In this document: positions 58,552 to 64,000 of the stretch, one piece after another
Layout: each line of letters opens with the position of its first letter
Numbering within the stretch: the stretch's first letter is position 1
Assembly: GCF_905171765.1 (NCBI RefSeq)
Contig: NC_053389.1
Location: 780,710,772 to 780,774,771, forward strand
Source of the DNA: Bufo bufo
Lineage: Eukaryota > Chordata > Amphibia > Anura > Bufonidae
Direction: 5' to 3'
DNA: 64,000 nt
Program-made: the position numbers and the translations under genes
The notes under the pieces: generated by a model
What the model saw: the letters and a program-made list of their open reading frames with translations, nothing else
The model's database searches: none
What the model was told of the DNA's origin: nothing

Positions 58552-59508
58552 TAGGGTTGTTGCATGTATCGAAATTTTGATACCCAATCGATACTTTTGT
58601 CCCAGTATCGATACGATACCGGGATTTCCATTTTTTCGATACTGGGCTGCGCAGTCTAATATATCTGAACATGAGCGCGCTGATCAGCGCGCTCGTGTTT
58701 ACTTAGCAGCACAGAGGAGAAGGAAGCAGTGTCTCCCTCCCCCTGTGCCGCGCTGCCAATGAAGAGAGAGGGGCGGGCGCACTGCGCCACCAATGATAGG
58801 AGGACCTTTCATGGGTCCGGACTTTAAGTAGCAGGCTACATAGAGCGGCGCCCAGGGATCTCCCTGCACTTACTATTATTCCTGGGCGCTGCTCTGTTCG
58901 CCCGCTGTGCCCCAGTTACCGTCTCCTGCTCCGTATGCTAATTACTACTATCGGAGCAATGGGCAGGAGACATCGGCTTCTCTCCTAGACGTTCCTTCTC
59001 CCTGGGGGGGCGTTTGCTGATGTCTCCTGCCCATTGCTCCAATAGTAGTAATTAGCATATGGAGCAGGAGACGGTAATGGGGGCCACAGCGGGCGAACGG
59101 AGCGGCGCACAGGAATAATAGTAAGTGCAGGGAGATCCCTGGGCGCCGCTCTATGTAGCCTGCTATTAGCCTGCTAATAGTTATTTAAAAAAAAAAACAC
59201 GAAAATATTAAGTTTAAATCACCCCCTTTCCCAATTTCACATATAAAATATATAAACAATAAATAAACATATCACATATCACCACGTCCGAAAAGTCCAA
59301 ACTATTAAAGTATAAATAAAATCTATGTGGTGAACTCCGGAACAGAAAAAAAAAAAGACTTCACGATTCGCCATTTTTTTAAATGCGGAATGCACATGGC
59401 TTTTTTGGTGTTTTATTTTTTTCGCGTGGTATCGAATGGTATCGAGTATCGCAATGCTTTTTTATGGTATCGACATCGAATCTTAAATTTGGTATTGCAA
59501 CAACTCTA
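58552..59508. mobile_element. hAT MITE with 8-bp TSD
   Basis: ATATACAA occurs at 58544-58551 and 59509-59516, the 8-bp duplication expected for hAT. The ends are inverted: tagggttgttgcatgtatc on the left and tagagttgttgcaatacc from the right on the other strand. It has many cgatac motifs near both ends and a long inverted repeat inside (about 58828-59165). No coding capacity. Confidence 0.9.
58828..59165. repeat. Long inverted repeat inside hAT MITE
   Basis: The arms share gtctcctgcccattgctcc, agtagtaattagcatat, tccctgcacttactattattcc and gtagcctgcta with their reverse complements. The centre is near 58997. Confidence 0.8.
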
Positions 59509-59639
59509 ATATACAACACAGTTGGAAAGGACTAGTGATGTGCTCTAGCATGCTGAGTTAGTAAATTATCTTAAGAGACGTCACTCATCATCATGAGGAA
59601 AAATTTTCATATGGCATGATGAATTGTGTTTATTGGAAA

Positions 59640-60160
59640 GATGTGTTACTGGAGCTCCCACTATTTACCCAGAGCCCTGTCATGCATCCAGAGCACTGAT
59701 GCTAACCCATAGCTTAGCCATGCATCCAGAGCCCTGCTGTTCACCCAGAGCCCCCTCATGCATAAAGAGCCCTGCTGCTAACCCAGAGCCCAGCCATGCG
59801 TCCAGAGCACTGCCATTCACCCAGAGCCCCCGTCATGCATAAAGAGCCCTGTTGTTCACACCAGAGCCCAGACATGCATCCAGAGCCCTACCATTTATTC
59901 ACAGCCCGCCGTTCATCCAGGGCCTAGGAATTCATGCAGAGTCCAACCGTTCACTCAGAGCCCTACCATTCATCAGCATTCATTCATAGAGTTTGCCCAA
60001 AGCTTGGGCACTCAACCAGAACCCTGCCATTCACCTAGAGCCCTGCCATTCACCTAGAACCCTGCCGTTCACCCAAAACCCCACCTTTCACCCTGAACCC
60101 CACTGTTCACCCAGAACCCTACTCTTCACCTAGAACCCTACCATTCACCCCTCGACTTTC
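59640..60160. repeat. Degenerate short tandem repeat
   Basis: Units of roughly 17-20 bases such as cattcacccagagccctgc repeat with many substitutions and small indels over half a kilobase. Frames across it are repeat artefacts. Confidence 0.8.
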
Positions 60161-62079
60161 ACCTCAGGATAGGTCATTATTATCACATCAGCGGGTGTCC
60201 AAGTCCTGGTACCCCCACTATCATCTGTTTCACTGGAGCTCTGGTAAGTAAAGCAGGCTCTTGGCAGCTTTCCAAGGACAGGGCAATAGTGGCAGGGCTT
60301 GGTATTGCATTGGGGCTAAGCTGCAACTAAGCCATGTGACCAATGTACAGAGATGTCACTGGCCTAGGAAGAGGTTGCAGCGCCCAAGACCTCTTCTAAC
60401 AGCTGATTGGCAGGGATCCTGGGTGTCGCACCTTCTCACATGTGATACTGATGACCTATCCTGAGGATAAGTCAGAAATATCTTTCCCTGGATAACCCTT
60501 TTAATGAAGCAGCCCGCCGATCATAAACCGATGGTCTAGCCTTGTAGGAATAACCATTCCCTGGAGTGAGCTAGCACATTCCCCACCAATGACATTTTCT
60601 TACATGACAGATATTTCTAAGTAGTAGTTCCTCTTTAAATAATACAAAATTCTTCTGAAAAACAAGTCATAAGACTAGGTCAAGTGGTTTGCTAAGAAAT
60701 GTGAAGTTCAGCTGCTTTGTACAGTTGCTTCAACTCCATCTAGCAGATCTTCTGACACAAGATCATCACCATGTACTGGTGCCACAGAAAAGCTGAAGAC
60801 ATTTTACAGTTTATCAATGGGTTACCCAGTTTAGAAAACCCATTTTTTTAATATAAATTATGATTAAATAGAGGGGAGGTCCTCTATTTTGGATCCTCAT
60901 CTCGTGGCCAGAGTGAAGAGTGCTCTAGAAGTCCTGTCCTGTCCTGCATTACATAGACATAAATATAAGTTGATTGTCATATGGCTACCTTTCCAGCTCT
61001 AAATACCTTTAAAGTGGATTTCCGTTTTGGACAATTCCTTTGTTAAGAGGGTCTCCCAGCAAAACCCTAACCACCTGTTGTCGAACTTGTCAGCTGTCAA
61101 CTGTTGAGGAACCGGTCATTGCTCAATCTTCCTGCAGTGCCACCTAAATCCTTCTCTGATTAAGTTATGGTTGATAATAGGACTGAAAATGTTTGAGATA
61201 ACATTTTTGGTACCATAAGACTCTCTAACCCAAATTTATCCAGGACTCAAAACCATAAACATAACCTAAGAATGGCATAAAGAAAATATAACCAAGTAAT
61301 ATAAACTGTAAGTAAAAGTACTGACTGTTATAGATGTGGATCTATATGGTTTGATGTATAGCAGCCAGGTCCTAGACAAGGAGTAGACAGAGTAGGTTGG
61401 TCACATATGAAGCCTTAAGGAAGGGGATTCAAGAAAGAGTACCCAAGTCTACGCTTCTACAGTAAATTTTATTTGTACAGCAGTTGGACACCATGTACAG
61501 TAAGTGTTCACTGGTGAAGTAATAGACGTCTGGCCAATGCTGACTGCCATGTGACTATATTCACACCTGTGTTATAATGAGGTTACATAGTTGTAAGGTT
61601 GAAAAAAACATAGGTCCATCAAGTCCAATCTATTATCCTATTATATTGGACCAGAGGAGAAATGCATGAGATGGTTGCCGATTGCCCCATATAAGAGGGG
61701 GGGGGGGGGATGTATTCCCTACTTCAATTCTGGCAATCAGAATAACTCCCTGGATCAAAGTGTCATCTCCATAAATCCAGTACCCATAACTTACCCAAAT
61801 CCAGTACCCATAAGTACCCAAAAATTATTTTTAATTTAATACAAAGTTGGTTGATGGCAGCATGGAGTGCTCTCCATGAAGTATAAACTACAGAAATCTT
61901 GATGAAACCCAACAAGCTACCTAGAAAGAGTTGGCTGAAGATAGCAAGAAATGAAGCTGGGAAAAGGAGGCACCAAGAGATTATGTCCTGCCCATGTACT
62001 CTAGCATTGTGGCTCTGATTCAGGACTTTTGTGATGTTGTGTTTTTTGTGTGTTTTGTGATGTGGGGTTGTCGAGCCAT
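60161..62079. other. No gene; one SINE-like fragment
   Basis: 61572-61635 (acatagttgtaaggttgaaaa, then ggtccatcaagtccaa) is a dispersed repeat fragment of a type I recall as common in amphibian sequence. The rest shows nothing I can support. Confidence 0.4.
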
Positions 62080-62189
62080 TTGCCGTATTTTTCGCTTTAT
62101 AAGATGCATCTGATGATAAGACGCACCTAGGTTTTTGAGGCGGAAAATAAGAAAAAAAATATTTTGAACCAAAAGGTGTGCTTTTGGTG

Positions 62190-62680
62190 GGTTTTGAACT
62201 AATGGTGGTCTGTGGATGACACTATTATGGGGGACCTGTGGGTGACACTATTATGGGGGATCTGTGGATGATGTACTGTTATGGGGGCATCTGTGGATGA
62301 CGCACTGTTATGGGGGCATCTGTGGATGACGCACTGTTATGGGGGATCTGTGGATGACGCACTGTTATGGGAGATCTGTGGATGATGCACTCTTATGGGG
62401 GATCTGTGAATGACATTGTTAGGGGGATCGGTGGATGACATTGTTATGGAGGATCTGTGGATGACATTGTAATGGAGGATCTGTGGATGACATTGTAATG
62501 GAGGATCTGTGAATGACATTGTAATGGAGGATCTGTGAATGACATTGTAATGGAGGATCTGTGGATGCCATTGTTATGGGGATCTGTGGATGACACTGTT
62601 ATGGGGGATCTGTGGATGACCCTGTTATAGGGGGGATCTGTGGATGACACTGTTATGGGGTGGATCTGTGGATGACACAT
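62190..62680. repeat. ~27-bp minisatellite
   Basis: Units of gggggatctgtggatgacactgttat type repeat about eighteen times, with variants (tgatgcactg, atgacattgt). Confidence 0.9.
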
Positions 62681-63090
62681 ATATAGCATCTTGTGCTATA
62701 TATGTGTCATCCACAGATCCCCCATAAGTGTTCCTGTGTAAATAGTGACCCCAATACACCGGGCCCCACACAGCAATATTCATATGTAAAGTGTAGTCAT
62801 GAAATCTTAATTAAAGTAGCCCAATCCTCTGCAGTATTACTTACTATTAAACTACTGTAGCAGGCAGGCCGGCAGCGTAACGTCACTCACTCCATCACTT
62901 TATTAATGAAGCAGGAGGAGCATGTGCATGATGGAGCGAGTGACGTTACGCTGCCGGCCAGCCTGCCTGCTGCAGTAGTTTGATAGTAAGTACTACTGCA
63001 GAGGATTGCGCTACTTGAATTAGGATTACATGACTACACTTTACATATGAAGATTGCTGTGCGGGGCCCGGTGTAATAGAGTACAATGAC
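62655..63090. repeat. Short perfect hairpin and long inverted repeat
   Basis: Around 62692 the arms ggatctgtggatgacacata and its complement pair over at least 30 bases with a five-base loop. From about 62752 to 63090 a second inverted repeat centres near 62910, with arms sharing gtaacgtcactc, ggccggcagcgtaac and caccgggccc. Confidence 0.85.
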
Positions 63091-63244
63091 TTCACCGGGC
63101 CCCGCCGTGAGTTGCCGGCCTCCAGCCCCTCCTCCCTCCCCGCTGATACATCGCAGACTGCGCTGTGCAGCATAGCGGCCGGCGATGTATCAGTGTCAGC
63201 AAAGTAAAAATGGCATAATTCGCTTTATAAGACACACTGCCATT

Positions 63245-64000
63245 TCCCCCCCACTTTGCTTGAAAATGATTAAAGAAGTAGTAAATACCTCTATATCTCC
63301 TGGTCCCCATTAACAAAGAATTTTGACCTCAGCCAATCATTGGCTATAGCAGATCAACACTGTGGCTAGTCATTGGCTGCATGGTCATATTTCTGCGTCA
63401 ACAGGGACGAGGAAGTACTGAGACGGGCGGGGCAGCAGGGAACAGGGGATGTTGGGGATCCATAAGGTGACTATTATTTCTTCTATTATTTTCAATCATT
63501 CTCTTTCCAGCTTTTTACTAATATTTCAGAAAACTAGATGTAAGATATAAGTCAAGATAACTGTGGTCGTGTTAAGCTGCATTACTTAATTGGATATCAT
63601 ACCACTCACAGAAAACAGGGTACTTGTAAATTGTTCTTAACTTGATGCTATTTTATCTGTTTATGCTTTGTATTGTGCTTTGTATATATTCCCAAAGCTG
63701 TAGTTGTCACTTTTAATGAATTATGCCCTGACTCAGCAGAGGGAATTAGCTTTCCACTCTGAGGGAGAGCCTTTCTAGTCAGGATTGCATCAACCATTGT
63801 CAACTTTAGCTCTGCCTGTGAAAGGGGCAGATGATAGTTCAGCTCCAGGATAAACATCATTCCTGTTGAGAGAACAATCCCTGAGGGAAAGCTGGAGAAG
63901 ACATTCATAGACTGTCCAGGATTACAATGGCTTGCGTGCTAGCAAGGTATTCACTTTTGGCTATAGAAACGTTGCTGTTTGTAGAAGGAATAACAGTTAA
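63245..64000. other. No supported gene; possible exon start at the edge
   Basis: An ATG at 63927 in a fair context (ttacaATGG) opens a frame of 24 codons to the window end, with AAG/GTATTC shortly after it that could be a splice donor. Without further sequence this is only a possibility. Confidence 0.2.

Larger units (their letters stand above)
62080..63240. mobile_element. Repeat element with minisatellite and inverted repeats
   Basis: It starts near gccgtatttttcgctttataagatgc, and a similar tcgctttataagacacac block recurs at about 63210, in direct orientation. In between are a minisatellite, a strong short hairpin and a long inverted repeat. Bounds and class are uncertain; a DNA transposon or derived composite is likely. 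Confidence 0.5.

Overview
This window looks like repeat-dense, non-genic DNA from an amphibian, most probably a frog or toad. I reach this from its content: CR1/L2 and Tx1-like L1 LINEs, Ty3/gypsy chromoviruses, piggyBac, hAT, Tc1/mariner and Harbinger DNA transposons, and long minisatellites, all in A+T-rich sequence. I find no convincing host gene, no rRNA or tRNA gene, and nothing bacterial. The organism call is inference.

Layout. 197-5687 is a complete LTR element on the minus strand with a GATC target-site duplication (TSD). It has no pol. It carries a proline-rich gag-like frame with a PPSY motif and, after one in-frame amber codon, a cold-shock (Y-box type) domain. 6748-9685 is a retro-insertion with a 16-bp TSD, and a piggyBac-like non-autonomous element (6872-9325) sits inside it. 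9950-11046 holds a decayed Tc1 end and an intact Harbinger-type MITE. 12639-13390 is a solo LTR related to the first element, and 13671-14387 is a probable second solo LTR. 14642-20086 is a broken chromodomain Ty3/gypsy element on the minus strand, interrupted by a solo LTR with an ATTCC TSD. 20241-27010 is an internally deleted BED-finger hAT element, interrupted by a 0.6-kb repeat with a 15-bp TSD and by a nearly full-length CR1/L2 LINE.

29190-29961 is a second piggyBac-like non-autonomous element. A minisatellite (30245-31460), a 5'-truncated L1 with an intact coding remainder (31964-33400) and a 1-kb foldback insertion (33558-34557) follow. 38130-40420 is a large minisatellite with higher-order repeats. 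43641-49674 is an apparently intact autonomous piggyBac element with a 650-residue transposase. 54120-55890 is a 30-bp minisatellite. 56827-58437 is a Tc1-like element and 58552-59508 a hAT MITE. 62080-63240 is another repeat with a minisatellite and long inverted repeats.

How the parts relate. The autonomous piggyBac element and the two non-autonomous ones share one plan. The end next to the transposase start is a run of 8 to 11 consecutive short hairpins, and the hairpin sequences differ between elements although the architecture is kept. The opposite end of the autonomous copy is an alternating array of long palindromes. The best candidates for something undescribed are this hairpin-chain architecture and the gag-amber-cold-shock LTR element.
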